64,000 nucleotides of DNA, taken from NCBI RefSeq assembly GCF_037975245.1, contig NC_092576.1, positions 17,194,111-17,258,110 of the forward strand. Reading direction: 5' to 3'. A model generated the notes under the pieces. It was given only the letters and a program-made list of their open reading frames with translations, was not told the DNA's origin and ran no database searches. This DNA is from Apostichopus japonicus (taxonomy: Eukaryota > Echinodermata > Holothuroidea > Aspidochirotida > Stichopodidae). Below, piece after piece: positions 1 to 13,370 of the stretch (position 1 is the stretch's first letter; every line of letters begins with the position of its first letter). Both the position numbers and the translations under genes were made by a program.

Positions 1-880
1 ATACATTAACTACTGTAAATTTCTAAATTTTGTACCACTGTAAGAGCTGGTTCGTGCTCGTTATTCCGTAGTAAGTGCTATGAGGTACACAGTAGCAACT
101 GCAATCCTCGTATCACGGCGTCCACATACTAGAGTTCCTTTATAGAAAATGTAATGCTATGAGCCTGTAAATTAAGTCTAAGCTCAGACAGGACGGTCAG
201 GTCCCAGAGAGTAGTGGCATCATGTTGAAAAAATTTTGGTCATTACTTGCAAAAACGTGCAAACCTGGGGAGGGTGTAGAAAGCTTTAACAAACCACAAT
301 TTGATCAGCAAATACCTTCAACCTCATGAATTATGTAACTCTGCTTCCCTGCAAAAATATTCGGCTGCCTGCCGTAACGTTGTTCCGGTAAAATCTAGTA
401 CTAACTACTATTTGAAGGTGCGTCAATTGTGAAGCCTTTACTTACTTGTAGTCAGGCATCCTAACGTAGCCCTAGATCCACCATTCGATCAGTTTCTCAA
501 GTAGCTTAGTACTACATTGCTAACTAGCCTAAAGAAGTAAGCCGCTAACACTAGGGCACATTTGAATTTGTATCGTTAGGCTGCCATAACTGTAAGTTGT
601 AAAGTTAGTGCAAGCCCAACGTTTGTCTTTGGGCCCAGGCCTAGTCTAGAAATAATTATTGAGGCCCTACAGTACACCATGTCTAGGCTACCTCAAGTAC
701 ACTAGGCCTCTCCTGTAACTAAAGTAAAATCATTACTAGCACAGTATTAGTAGCACTGTCTTCTTTAAGCCTCTGGTAAAGACTAGACCTCCAATTACAA
801 TTGTTTAGGCTGCCACAGACTGACACTGTAGTATCACTAATACAAAACTTTACAACTTCTAGTACTAATAAAAATGGAAG
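1..880. other. intergenic, nothing recognised
   Basis: I see no convincing coding exon, RNA gene or repeat boundary here. The short open frames lack any recognisable motif and look like chance. Confidence 0.5.
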
Positions 881-1525
881 CTGGTCACTTCGCCCAACAA
901 CCATTTCGCCCAACTGCCATTTCGACCAACCTTACCATTTCGCCCAACCTTGTTGGTCATTTCGCCCAACCAGCATGGTCATTTCGCCCAACCTTGCTGT
1001 TTCGACCAACATTGATTAAATATTATACTTCAATATAACGGACGGGGATACTTCTATGGGTTTGGACAATTAAATAAGGAAACGTTCGGGAATTGTTAAC
1101 GTTAAGGGATACGAACCGAATATTAAGGAAACTTGAAGTCCTGGTTACAGTTGGTAGGATGGATCAGTGTTTAAGGGGTTAGGTTTCATAGGTTTTATGG
1201 AGACCGATTCCCCTTTGTTTGTATAACATTAGATTAACACTATGTAGAACTAGAGGAACACCTAACTGCTGTGAACAATACTCTTGATTAACGCCTGGCG
1301 GAATTGATAACCGCTTGACCGAAGTCATCAAGCAGAACAAAATAAATCAAATTGAAATAGTGAAATAGATGAAGGGATATTATTCTGACTGAATATGAGT
1401 AAAAAAATGATTGGTCGAAATGACCAACAAGGTTGGGCGAAATGACCATGATGGTTGAGCAAAATGACCATGCTTTTTGGGCGAAATGGCAGTTGGGCGA
1501 AATGGTTGTTGGGCGAAGTGACCAG
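881..1525. mobile_element. TIR element with internally repetitive termini
   Basis: The left end (about 881-1012) and the right end (about 1413-1525) are inverted copies of each other. Both begin with CTGGTCACTTCGCCCAAC when read inward. Each arm is built of short tandem units of about 17-25 bp around the core ATTTCGCCCAAC. The middle of roughly 400 bp is unrelated and non-coding. This is the architecture of a non-autonomous DNA transposon or foldback element. I could not find a clean target-site duplication at the ends, so the family is unassigned. Confidence 0.7.
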
Positions 1526-2879
1526 AAAGCAATAAAAATTAGCCTTGGCCTAAAGAGTGACTGTTGAGTAACTGTCAGTCATATAGACAATGCTAAGTCT
1601 AGAAAGACTCAGGGGGAGAGGGGGGAAAAGAACCTGGAGCAGGGGATAAGGACCCCTGTTAATCTAACATAATGCCTTCAAGTCGATTTTATTACTGGCT
1701 AGGTCAGGGATCTGAATCAAAGCTTTGTTGAGTCAGGGCTGTTACCTTTGGACAAACGCTACCCTTCCTGAAAATTCAGCAATTTGATATGATATATGAG
1801 AGCGAAATTGACACTTGAAAGCCACCGTCACACTGGAGGAGCGCATTCCATAATTTCTGGCACCCCCTTTTTTGTTGCCCATACCCAATATTGCCTACTT
1901 TTATTGTGTGCAGAAAATAAATGGTTTTGCAACAACCATAAAACCTTCAAAATGACAACCTAAAAAGATGCTTTTGGAAAACTCAAGGATGAACCAATTT
2001 ACTCAAGGCGCAAAGCATACATGTACGCTTCTATCTATTAAAGTTCTGCATCGATCAGAATACAAAATTATGGATTTCTTACAGATTCTTTGTCTGCAAT
2101 GTGCATCCAGTCATCAGCAACTTTGGAAGGGAGCTTTTGAAATATAGCCCTTCATAGTTTTGATGATTTTTGAAGGACACAAACTTAGATGCCCTCACAT
2201 AATACTTACAGTATATTTACACTCTCTGCACTCTCTCTCTCTCTTTGGCTGGAAGGCAGTTGTATTTTGTACAAAATGTGACAGGTTTGTAGCCAACAAT
2301 CCCATGGAAACGTTACATAATTTGATTGCTTTAGCTTAGGGCGTTGCAAAGTTAAAATCTAATTCATGGTTGAGTGAGGGGGTGAAACCGGGCAGAAACC
2401 CAAGCCATCGATCGAGTTTGAGCTAACGACCATCTGGCATAGGGTCAAGGGCTCAGCCTTAGGGCCCCTGTGGAGTTTAGGGGAAAAGACCCTGGTGGGG
2501 GACCAGAGGGCGAAGCCCCCTAGAAAGTGATTTTAGCCATTTTGAAGCAGTCAAAACTCTTGAAATTTCACGCTATATCTCCGAGCTATGTCTCACAAAA
2601 ATTAAAATATTTGGCAATAACCTTTATTTTATTCTATATTTATATTGATGTTATAAAAAAATCCATGTTTCTTTTTGCACTTTTCAACATGTATTTTTGG
2701 CTCCTTGCTTTAGCAAAAGATACCTATGTAGTCAGGTTTGTGTGGGTGTGTGTGTGTCTGTGTCTGCATCTGTGACACTTGCTTGGGTACGCTTTATCTC
2801 AATAAGGGAAAATTGGATTGAGGCCAAACTTGGACTATAGATCCGCCATATGGAGAAGGTGTACCCTATTGTTTTTGGT
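1526..2879. other. intergenic; short CT microsatellite and repeat-like GC patch
   Basis: No gene recognised. A short CT run lies near 2228-2245. The stretch around 2390-2525 is unusually GC-rich and contains AGGGCGAAGCCCCC, which resembles the end of a dispersed repeat, but I cannot set its boundaries. Confidence 0.4.
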
Positions 2880-5060
2880 GCCCACAAAGGTCACCAAAGG
2901 TCAGTTATGGTCCAAAAAACGAAAATATTAAAACTGCAATAACTCCCAGTGCCAATGTGTGACAAGGTTGATATTTTGGGACAAGTTGTGAACTGGTTAG
3001 GGGAACATTTTTAAATTTAATATTCATGTGATTCGAGGTCACCAAAGGTCAATTAATGATAAAAAAAACTAATATTTTTGCAATAACTTGAGAACGAATT
3101 GTCTGTTAGGGTTGGGAGTTGCTTCAATATAATCCAATTGTCGACCCGCATCTTGGTGACCCTTGACCTCAATTTGACCTCTGGTGACCTTTAAGTGTTT
3201 GGGGGATTTTTACAGTTTCGATGCTATTTTCAGATGTCAAAGGTACCTTCTGATCATAAATGTCAATAGGTTGACCCCGTGTGACCTTCATGTGCGAAGT
3301 TATATGGGGTCAAAGTTTTTCGGTCGGAGTAAGGATGGCTGTACAGACTTGTCGTGTTGTTTTTTGGAATCAGGAGATCAAACTACATCTGAAACCAAGG
3401 TCAAAAGGTCAAAGGTCACATTAGAAAAATGTGCTTATTTTGGGAGGAAACGGGCGAAAAGGAAAATGTTTGGTTTTCATGCTAGATTTGGATATCAAAG
3501 GTACCTTCCGATCATAATGTCAATGGGTTGATACCCGGGTGAGCTTTGTGTGTGAAGTTATACGAGGTCAAAGTTAATTTTCAGACATTTAATGCAATAA
3601 CTCCCAGTGCCAAGGTGTGACACAGTTGATATTTTTGGACAAGTTGCAAGTGGTATAAGGAAATATTTTCAAACTTAATGGTCATGTGATCCGAGGTCAC
3701 CAAAGGTATATTAATGTTAATAAACTAGAATTTTGGGGGGAGAAAATGGGCAAAGAAAAAATTTGAATTTTTATAGTTTTGATGCTATATTCACGTCTCA
3801 CCGATCAAAAATGTCAATGGGTTGACCCAAGGTGACCTTTGTGTGTGAAGTTATATGAGGTCAAAGTTAATTTTCAGACATTTAGTAAAATAACTCCCAG
3901 TGCCAAAGTGTGACACGGTTGATATTTTAGGACAAGTTGCAAATGGTATAGGGGTATATTTTCAAACTTAACGGTCATGTGATCCGAGGTCACCAAAGGT
4001 CAATTAATGATAAAACACTAGTATTTTTGCGATAACATGAGAACGAATTGTCAGTTAGGGTTGGGAGTTGCTTCAGTGCAATCCAATTGTCGACCCGAAT
4101 CTGGGTAACCCTTGACCTCAATTTGACCTCTGGTGACCTTTAAGTGTTTTGGGGATTTTTTACAGTTTCAATGCTATTTTCAGATGTTAAAGGTACCTTC
4201 TGATCATGAATGTCAATGGGTTGACCCCTGTGTGACCTTCGTGTGCGAAGTTATACAAGGTCAAAGTTAATTTTCAGACATTTATTGCAATAACTCCCAG
4301 TGCCAAGGTGTGACACGGTTGATATTTTGGGACAAGTTGTAAATGGCATAGGGGTATATTTTCAAACTTAACGGTCATGTGGTCCGAGGTCACCAAAGGT
4401 AAATTAATGTTAGAGAAACTAGTATTTTAGGGGGAGAAAATGGGCAAAGAAAAAATGTTTGAATTTTTATAGTTTTGATGGTATATTCACGTCTCACCGA
4501 TCAAAAATATCAATGGGTTGACCCCAGGTGACCTTTGTGTGTGAAGTTATATGAGGTCAAAGTTAATTTTCAGACATTTTAGTGCAATAACTCCCAGTGC
4601 CAAAGTGTGACACGGTTGATATTTTGGGACAAGTTGCAAATGATAAAGAGGAATATTTTCAAACTTTATGGTCATGTGATCCGAGGTCACCAAAGGTCAA
4701 TTAACGTTAAAAAAACTAGTATTTTGGGGGAGAAAATGGGCAAATAAAAAAGTTTGAATTTTTACAGTTTTGATGCTCTAGTTGGGTCTAACCGATCAAA
4801 AATGTCAATGGGTTGACCACCGGGTGACCTTTGTGTGTGAAGTTATGTATGTATACTAATTCAAAGTTAATTTTTAGACATATAATGCAATTAACTCCCA
4901 ATGCCAAGGTGTGACATGGTTGATATTTCGGGACAAGTTGTGAATGGGGTGGTGGAACATTTTTCAAACTTAACGGTCATGTGATTTGAGGTCACCAATG
5001 TTATCATATCTGTTGACCCGCTTGTAGGTGACCTTATATTTCTTACATTTTCGACGCCAT
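2880..5060. repeat. tandem array of ~300-400 bp units rich in AGGTCA half-sites
   Basis: A module containing ACTCCCAGTGCCAA, a GTGACACGGTTGATATTT-like core and GAGGTCACCAAAGGTCA recurs near 2940, 3600, 3895, 4290, 4590 and 4890. Spacings are about 300 bp, with longer units carrying an extra insert that includes GAACGAATTGTC. The copies are diverged and have indels. Coding capacity is absent. The array stops just before the broken ubiquitin-repeat copy at 5340. Confidence 0.8.
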
Positions 5061-5339
5061 ATTCAGCTCTCAAAAGTGCCTTCCGATCACAATTTGTGAT
5101 CACAAAAGTGTTGGCTATAGTGTTGGTTACTTTATGGGTACATGTAGGACCACAATTACTTGGACTATTTGAGCCCAATCTTGCTTGATAATAGTATGTG
5201 TATTGTCATATACTCCTATGCAAAGAACCACAGTGCCCTTGGGCTCTTGTTCTCTTCCGTTTTCTTCTTTATTATCTTTGGTTCCGTTTTGAGTGTACAT
5301 CCGTCCTCAAGACATCATAGTTTTGTTTGCGTTTATCCT

Positions 5340-7190
5340 TACGTGAGTCATATATATATAAAACCTGAATCTGGTAGGTCAATAAAACTTCGATATGCAC
5401 CACAAGATACATTCGGGACATTCAAGAAAAAAGTGCAGGAAATACTATTTTTACCACTTAACTATCAATATTTAACATTTAACAACAAGCAATTGGAAGA
5501 AGGGAATACATTCTCCGACTACCAGATTCAAGGCGGATCAACTCTCTATCTTTACCATCAAGGGGCAATTCCAGTGATTGTAGCTCACCCAGGAAACGAC
5601 ACTCTAATTGTACATTGTCGAAGTCGTGACACTGTGCAAATCTTGAAAACGGAAACTACTTTCCCAGCAGTATTGTCTCAGTCTTTCCGGTATCGAGCTT
5701 GAAAACGATAAATCAATATCTTCCTACAACATTAAGGCCAATACTATTCTTCGGCTGGAGGAGGGAACTAACTTAAACAACAATGCTAATCTTGCCGTTA
5801 CCTTAGGTCAATACAAAGGAACAACAGTAAGTCGTGGCACCAAACGGGCTTTTCATAAATGTGCGAATGTTGGTGCGAGCCAAACCCTTAATGAAGCTCG
5901 ATACAACAATTCCAATAGAAACGATGGATACATAGTTGAAGTAAATTTTGGCATTAGAAATAAAATCTTTAAATTTCCACTAACCGACGTTGAAAACTTA
6001 ATTTGAAAGAGAAGGTCTATGCAATGGAAGGAGATGTGCACCCTGACCAACAACGGATATACGGACGGGGTACTGAATTGATGGATGCAGAAGAGCTTGT
6101 ATCATCACATGTCCATGATGGTAAATGTATCCTAGATCTATATTTACGCAAGTCTAAAGAAATTTCTGTTCAGGTAATTGGTATGCATGGAATACGACAA
6201 ATTGTAGATAACTTTAGTACAATTGAGCAACTGAAGAAACATCTTTACTGGGAGAAAAAGTACTGTTTGGAAGGAAAGGTTTTGATGTTAAATGGCAGAA
6301 ATCTGGACTATTCCGCTACCTTTTCAAATTACAACATAGATGACAAGTCGGTACTTCATGCACTTGAAATACCAGAGAATCACATGAATATCAAAATTCG
6401 AATATCCACAAAGGATGTTGCTTCTGTGTTAATTCATAAGTCTTGGCAGAAACGATTAAAACCTTAAAATTGCTGATTAGACAACAAACAGACATCCCCG
6501 TCGATCAGCAGGAACTAACGTTACATGGCACAGTGCTTGAAGACAACAAAACATTGTTAGAATATTTCCAAGAGGACGGTCAAATATTGACACTCTCACT
6601 AATCCACCACATACGCATATCACTAACTGTTTGTATTAATATGTTCAAAAGTAGTGACTACGTTGTTCAATCAGTGAACCTTCTAGGATCTGATACAATC
6701 GAAGTGTTAACACATATCATTTGCCAAAGGGTATTTATCCTACCAAAGCAACAACAGTTGAAGAAAAATGGTCAGATACTTGAACATAGCAAGACCTTGT
6801 CAAAGTCTAACTTAACAAACGGAGATATTATTCGTGGTCATCTTACCACTTTGTTAGATCACAATTAACACAGGTAAAGGACATAGGCCAGTCACAGTTG
6901 AGGTTCTGCCGAACGATACTATCAGTGAAGTGAAGGATCACTTACAAAAGGAGAGTGGGCTTTCAATGTATAATCGATCGATTACGAGATTAAAGACGGT
7001 TCAATTCTGTTCCTTTCCCAGAGACCACCACAACTTGTTACATAAATTTTCAAAGAACTTCAGGTTAAGTAAGTGAACTGAAATTTAATCCTCGTGATTC
7101 TGACTCAGTTCAGTCTACAATACAAAATATCATCAAAGGTGAAAATGAGTCAGCTTCTAAAAACCACGTGTATGAGTGTAAACAGTTTTA
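5340..7190 (+). pseudogene. broken partial copy of the ubiquitin-repeat gene (C-terminal part)
   Basis: This stretch is a close nucleotide copy of the 3' third of the large ubiquitin-repeat gene at 25617-27521. It starts inside the divergent unit with [18 protein letters not shown]-like sequence (IYIKPESG here) and runs to the C-terminal VYECK motif. It is broken: an extra base near 5647 shifts the frame just after the CRSRDTV motif. A six-base change near 6000 removes RKLK context and brings in a stop. Further shifts lie near 6440-6470 and 6830, and a deletion near 6980 removes part of the penultimate unit. An in-frame six-base deletion is at about 6200. None of the 18 canonical ubiquitin repeats are present; the sequence to the left of 5340 is unrelated tandem repeat. 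It has no promoter or start of its own that I can see, so I call it a truncated duplicate pseudogene. Confidence 0.85.
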
Positions 7191-9350
7191 ACCCATAACA
7201 TAGATGTTGTCACATACACATGTTTTAAATGAATAATTCTCTACTTAATATAAGGTTAATGGAATTACTGCAAGAAAATGTGTGAATATTTCTATAAAGT
7301 TTTCCTCACATTATGTGACATCAGTGATTTTAATAAATGTCATCATTAAACTAATCAGATTCAAAACAATGTGCGGCTTTAAGTCAATGAAATAATTTAA
7401 TTCATTTCATGAATCAACATGAAAGTAACGTCAACCTTGAGTTAAGATGTTGCCTTTTATTAAATTCAAAGTTCTTGATGGTGTTTCGTGGGAAGTATTT
7501 AGGGTATAACATCATTTTCTGTACATTGCAATTTTAGTGACAGCTTTTTCATACAACGTTATGTACTATTACAAGGTACTTGTAACCTGTTGATGTCCAA
7601 TAGAGACCTACAATGATTGTTGCTGGTGCATTGATATATTTAGTCAATTAATATTGTATATTTGTTATCATTTCGTGGGAAGTACTTTAGTGTATAAGAT
7701 AATTTTCTGTACCTTGTCATTTTAGTGACAGCTTTTTCATACAACGTTGTGTACTATTACAAGGAACATGTAACCTGTTGATGTCTAGTAGAGACCTACA
7801 ATGGATGTTGCTGATGCATTGTAATATTAGTCAATTAATATTGTATATTTGTAATAATTTCATGGGAAGTATTTTAGGGTAAAATATAATGTTCTGTACA
7901 TATTTGTAATTGAATCTTTAGAGCAAAGTGTTGATAAAGAATTATATTTGTGGGGGTAAGTGTTCGGTCTAGGCCAGCAGGAATGAAGGTGGTGATTACT
8001 TCGAAATGTCTTTCCTGTGTGATTCAATGTTTGGATCAAGGAGTTGATTGATTGTTATATTTTTAGGGGTATGTGTATTTTAAACCATCCAATAGGCCGA
8101 ATCATATTCTATCACAGTAATCTACCTTGATTGTTCACAGTTAGTTTCTAATCCACAAAATTGTGTTCAGATCTAGAGTTTGGCTCGAATGGTGCGATCT
8201 CATAACTTTTTTATCTACAATGGGTTGTATAATTTCACTTAAAGTTTAAATCGTTATTCAACACTAAGTTGAGAGGGTGGTAGAATGAGACGGTGTGTGT
8301 GGCCAGGGGTGACCGTTCATTTTGTGAGGTCAGGTGTCATAGGTTTACCAGGTCATTCTAGACACAATTTAGCAACAGAGCTTAAGTTGTACAGAGACAG
8401 GCAAGTGGAGGCGAAGAAAACGGTATATAGACCTCCTCTTTACCCTCCATCATGCACAACCATGTAACACAAGTTAAAGGGGTGTTCCTCTGTCAGAAAT
8501 TGTAAACTGATCTTGAAGAAAAGAATGTTTCACACTGCTGGATAAAAACCCATATCGGTATCTTGTCACTTACTTCAGACATGGTTGATTGAATTAAACC
8601 AATTTTGACTGAGGTAATATTCCCTCACTCTAGGAAAAGGATCACAGAAGGTGGGCACTGATGTCATCTGGGAAGATTTTCTTCCAAGGATTTACTTGGA
8701 AATAGTCTTTTCTTATTAATTGATCACCAGAATATTCCTTTAAGGTATCTCAATGTAACAGCAACCTCATGACAAATGTAGATCAAAGACCAGCAACGGT
8801 TCTTATCATTTAAGAGCTATCATATTTCATATCGTTTCGTTACATTTTAGTACATCATTATACAGTACGTACACATTTGTTTAAAAGTAGTTGATACAAT
8901 GCTTTAGTTATTTACATTTGATGCACAGTATAGTAAAATCAGTCCATGTATGTACTGAGACAACAACATTTCTAAATGCAATTGTTTGAATTGCTTCTGC
9001 ATTGATAGTTTATTGACAGCAATGTATTTCATTTACTTGCTAAGTTATGCATTATCTCAAATAATGAAGGACCAGTTAAAAAAATCACTTCAAATTACTT
9101 TTTTGCGGGTGATTAATGTAGACATAAATAATAAAAAAGATTGTACTAGCAAACATTTATTCTAGCATTTAGCTTAGAGAGAAAAGGGTTTATGTTATGT
9201 ATTCTATGTAACATAATTGTTACAGTCTGGGCTGGAAGCTCTTAACACTACCAGAAATCTTCCATCAACTTTATAATTTGGGTACACTTTTGACTAATAT
9301 CTTGGTTAATGAAAACAATGACAGGTGCTGGTAGTTGTCAGATTCGGCTG
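7191..9350. repeat. duplicated 3' flank of the ubiquitin-repeat locus
   Basis: The sequence is homologous to the flank of the large gene (27522 to about 33075). It includes an AATAAA at about 7332, about two and a half copies of the 187-190 bp unit (starting near 7483, 7672 and 7859), and the unique segments that follow. The intact locus has about 20 copies of that unit, so the two flanks differ mainly by array length. The 60-codon frame at 8285-8467 lies in this duplicated flank and is interrupted in the other copy, so I do not regard it as a gene. Confidence 0.8.
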
Positions 9351-11459
9351 GAATACTCTTAAGTTTGAAAGATATATTGGGTAGATTTAATTATTTTCCA
9401 ACTCTCTTATTCATAATGATAATGTAAATGATAGCATGCTGTGTACATTTATCTCAAAATAGTAGAGCTGAACAAACCAACTGACAATCTTCATGTTATC
9501 AAACAGACAGTTTACAATACGTTCATCAAAATGGTTGGAAAAACTATATCGCAGAAACTTGTTTTGGAGCTTTAGTAGCTGCTTCTGCATCCGGAAGCAA
9601 TTGTGAATCAATCTTCTTATTAATAAACGATGAATAGTTGCAATGATTTCAATGTCTATAAATAATTGTCGGACAAAATAAAAAACTTGTTATATTTGGT
9701 TATATTTGCAACTCCACACAATAAGTGGTTAGAAATTATGGTCAATAGAGGCCAAATTAGACAAATTACGTACATTTAAACGATCCGGGCACGTAGAATC
9801 ACAACTAAATTATACATTGAATGCAAGGAGTATCACCTCTAATGACACAAGATCAATTAAAAGTGCTTCAAGCATGTTTTTTTATGCGCTTTGCCAGTGT
9901 TAATGAAAGTGATATCGCCCATTTAACTGCAACAGCAGACCGGGTCTTTATCCAAAGATGTGTTCGTAGGAATTGTGCATGATAATGAAGTATACAATCC
10001 ACTGTCTAGCGAATCAGATATATAAGGGAATATTAACGGGCTTACGTTCCTTCGCTTGGATCTCGTATCTATCCCGTTAAATCGTAAAAGCAATCACAGA
10101 TAAATTGCCCCAAAGTTTGACATGTATGTTGGTCAAAAATGTGCTAAGACGATGCAATTTCTATGTGTTTCTCTTCCTACCAAGGCTCTCACACGCATCT
10201 GCATCGCATCGTTATAACAGCCAATGACTGTGCAGTTCGAAACAAATTGCAAATTACCTAATATGTGTCTTTGCTTAGTGCAATTGATAAAATTAACAAG
10301 AGATGATGACATGATTACATATATAATTTCATTCGACATTTTTAATTCTTAAGCTAGTTGTTTACATGTTACAAAGGAGAGCAGCGTGGACGAAGAGGAC
10401 AAAACGCTGCACAAAATATAAAGAAAAGATGTCTCTACCAATAGAGAAAGAGGTCAATGGTGATGGTATTACGAGTTTTTAATTCATAAACTTATCTGGC
10501 ATTCCAGTAGCCTTTACAAAGACCAGATAGACAAGTAAAGACAAAGACAATGTTTCAAAGGAATATGCTGCATTGGAAAACACTATCGATTTGAAACTGT
10601 CTCAAAAAGATAAACATGATAAATACATATAAACAAAGACAACCATGGTATTGCTGCGGATTGTAATACTGTGCTGAAGAGTTATTCTCAGTGACAGAGG
10701 TACCGATGACTATGTGGTTGAATGAATTCAATCACAGACATTATGTATCAATTAAAGTTTTGACAAAATCGTCTCTAAATACCAATCTTAACGACGCTTG
10801 CTAGAGAGTTTCAAAGATACTATCGTGCTGTTTAGGGAAAGATTTTTGTACATTGAACAAATATTTTCAATTAAAAGTTTTGTTGTCAAGTGCGATCGCC
10901 TAATTTGACATAAGTATTAACTTACACTACTTCTTTGAAAACTAAACGTAGGGTAGTGGGTTTAATCTATCTTAGTTGAAGTTATATAACCTTTCATTTT
11001 GTCGATGTTTTTAGTTATTCTTTGGATTTTCTGTAGTGGTTTTTGAACGCTCGACTCCTATAGTAATTGTTTGATGTTTTTGTTCATATTTGCGTCTTTA
11101 ATACATCTCTATTAGCCTACAGCAGGATTTCCAACAAAAACATTTGATCGTTAAAGTCCTAATAAAAAAAGGAGGCGATTTGATCCTTAGAATGTTGGCC
11201 AATGACAAGTTAAGCCATGTATCATTTCTAGAATGGTATTATAAGAAGAACAAAGAATGGACAGTATGATTTACTAAACTTGGGCTATTCTGCCAAATTG
11301 TTAACTTGTAATATAATAATGCTGATTATTCAAGCTGTTAGAATGTGTTTTTGACTATGCGCTCCAAATAATGGTAGAAGATTTCAAATTGTAGCATTTT
11401 ATCAACAATTTAACTTTTAATACGTTAATCATGATAAAAGGAAGATATACTTTACAACC
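9351..11459. other. intergenic; one arm of a diverged dispersed repeat
   Basis: No gene recognised. The stretch 9746-9845 (with TTTAAACGATC and GCAAGGAGTATCACCTC) has a diverged direct copy at about 14610-14700. A second weaker match (GGGAATATTAA followed by a TTACGTT/TTAGCGTT word) follows in both places near 10026 and 14918. This suggests two copies of an unclassified interspersed repeat. The 5' part of the Penelope-like element may begin here but I cannot place it. Confidence 0.45.
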
Positions 11460-13370
11460 TCTATAGTAAAGACCAACAATAGAATATTAGGTAACATGCT
11501 ATCAGAAAAAAAAATACCTGGTAGGCCTATCATCTCAGGCAATGGGTCTCCCACCGAGAAAATATCATTTATTGTGGACCAATTCACCAAACCTCTTGTT
11601 CCTCAAATAAACTCTTACATCCATGACACTCCAGATTTTTCAGGAAAGTTGAAGATATCCCGAACCAAATCCCCAGCACAGTCATCATCGGTACTTTCGA
11701 CTTCACTTCTCTTTACCCTAACATTCCCCATGTTGAAAATATCGCAGCAACATGTTCAGCACTGTCCACGAAGGTCCACCCTTGTCCACCCAGCTCTGAC
11801 ATCGAAGTTCTCATGCAACAGGTTCTCGCCGAAGCAACTCCAAGTTCATGGACAAGCATTACCTCCAAAGACATGGAAATGCCATGGGTACCTTTGCTTG
11901 TCTGTTTATGCCTTGAAGAACGGATGCTCCGTGCAGCTCCCTGCCGTCCTCTTATCTGGTGGCGCTACATTGATGACAACTTCTTCGTTTGGACCAGTGA
12001 TGTAAATAACCTGCTCACCTTCAATCTCATCAATTTCTTCCACAGCACCATTCAATTCACCTCTGCTTACTCTCACCAACAGGTTAACATATCGATGTGA
12101 CTATTTGCAAGGAACATGGTTCTCTTATACACCAAACCCACAGAAACACACCAGTATTTCCATTCTTCTAGCTGCTATTCCAGCTACTGCTAATCGGAAA
12201 TGCCCTACAGTCTAGCACGTCCTCTTCGTTGCATTTGCTCTAACAATTCCTTTATCATATGTCGTACAGATGTTTTAGAATAACACCTAACTGCCAGGAG
12301 CCATAGTGTCAGAAGGGTGTGTGAACCCATTCGGAGAGTCAGCTCCCTATGAGATCATCTACATTGTCAGTGAAGGTCAGGCAAATCTTTCTCCTGTACA
12401 GCAAATCAACACTAACCACCACAAATTTCTCCCCACTTCAGATACACTTCAACGAGCCGTCCCTGAAAACCCCGCCATCGCCTACAGTCGTCCACGCAAC
12501 CTACGGGACCTTCTTGTGCGTGTTGCCGCTCCACCTCTAAGTACTAATTGTACACCCATTTAGCATGGCATTTCAAATGTGATCGTACTTCGAGATGCAT
12601 CATCTGCAGCCACCACATTATTGAATCCTAATCCATCACCAGCCACTGTACCCAACTCACACACAAGACTAAGGGTCACATCTCTTGCACAACCTCTAAT
12701 GTTATCTATCTGATCTCTTGTAGAGTCTGCAGCATCCAGTATGTTGGTGAAACCGAAACCACCCTCAAGAAGCGTTTGTATGGTCACAGATCTACAGTCA
12801 ACACCATGAAGACTGAGACTCGGTTGGAAAACATTGTAACCTTCCCCAACGTTACCATTAATGATTAGTCCCTACAGGGGATTGAATCCTTGGGTAGCCG
12901 TCCTGACCTAGTACGAATCAGCAAAGAGAGATTGTGGATGCAACACCTTCCCAAATTCAACATTATGGGCTCCAAATTCAGGAATGACATGAGTGACCTT
13001 TAATCTGCCCCCCCCCCTCTATCTCCCATTGTTTACTTCTCTTGTTTATCCCTATCCTCTTCCCTTAATCATCTCGTTGTCCCTGTACAGTTTATCTCCT
13101 ACCTCTCTTCTCACGCTTTTGGGTTCTTTCCTCTCTCCATCCCTTGTCCACTAATTCTCTTACATCTATCTCTATTGTGTTCACCCTGCTCATTAACCTG
13201 TCTGTATTCTGTGCGTGTTTCTGTCCCTTCTGCTACTGTACGTTATTGTCATTCAGCCGCTGAAGAATATCCTGCTAGGATCGAGACGTCAAGCCAACTT
13301 ACTTTTACACATTCTTTTACACGGGCTCTTTAATTTATAAGCAGTTTGCCAACAGTTCTCTTTATTTTGA
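11460..13370 (+). mobile_element. decayed Penelope-like retroelement (RT + GIY-YIG)
   Basis: Pieces of one polyprotein are spread over different frames. An N-terminal RT block reads GRPIISGNGSPTEKIS, then DFTSLYPNIPH near 11700. Next come YIDDNFFVW, the RT catalytic motif, near 11968, and a GIY-YIG endonuclease block IYLISC...QYVGET...KKRL near 12705-12780. RT plus a C-terminal GIY-YIG domain is diagnostic of Penelope-like elements, which copy themselves by target-primed reverse transcription. Frameshifts and stops separate all blocks, so it is inactive. The conserved 3' segment with a hammerhead-like core follows at 13260-13290, and a tail with AAGCAGTTTGCCAACAG ends near 13370. The 5' boundary is uncertain. 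Confidence 0.85.
13260..13290 (+). ncRNA. hammerhead-ribozyme-like motif, degenerate (Penelope copy 1)
   Basis: The order CTGAAGA, a short hairpin (ATCCT/AGGAT), then GAGACGTC matches the minimal type I hammerhead layout CUGANGA - stem II - GAAA - UH. The invariant GAAA is GAGA here, so catalysis would be lost. Penelope-like elements are known to carry hammerhead motifs near their terminal repeats. Confidence 0.55.

Noticed and set aside
8285-8467. 60-codon frame MRRCVWPG
   Set aside because: Lies in the duplicated 3' flank; the matching sequence near 32041 is interrupted, so it is not conserved as coding.
11496-12563. Several medium open frames as host genes
   Set aside because: They are shifted frames of one decayed Penelope-like reverse transcriptase.
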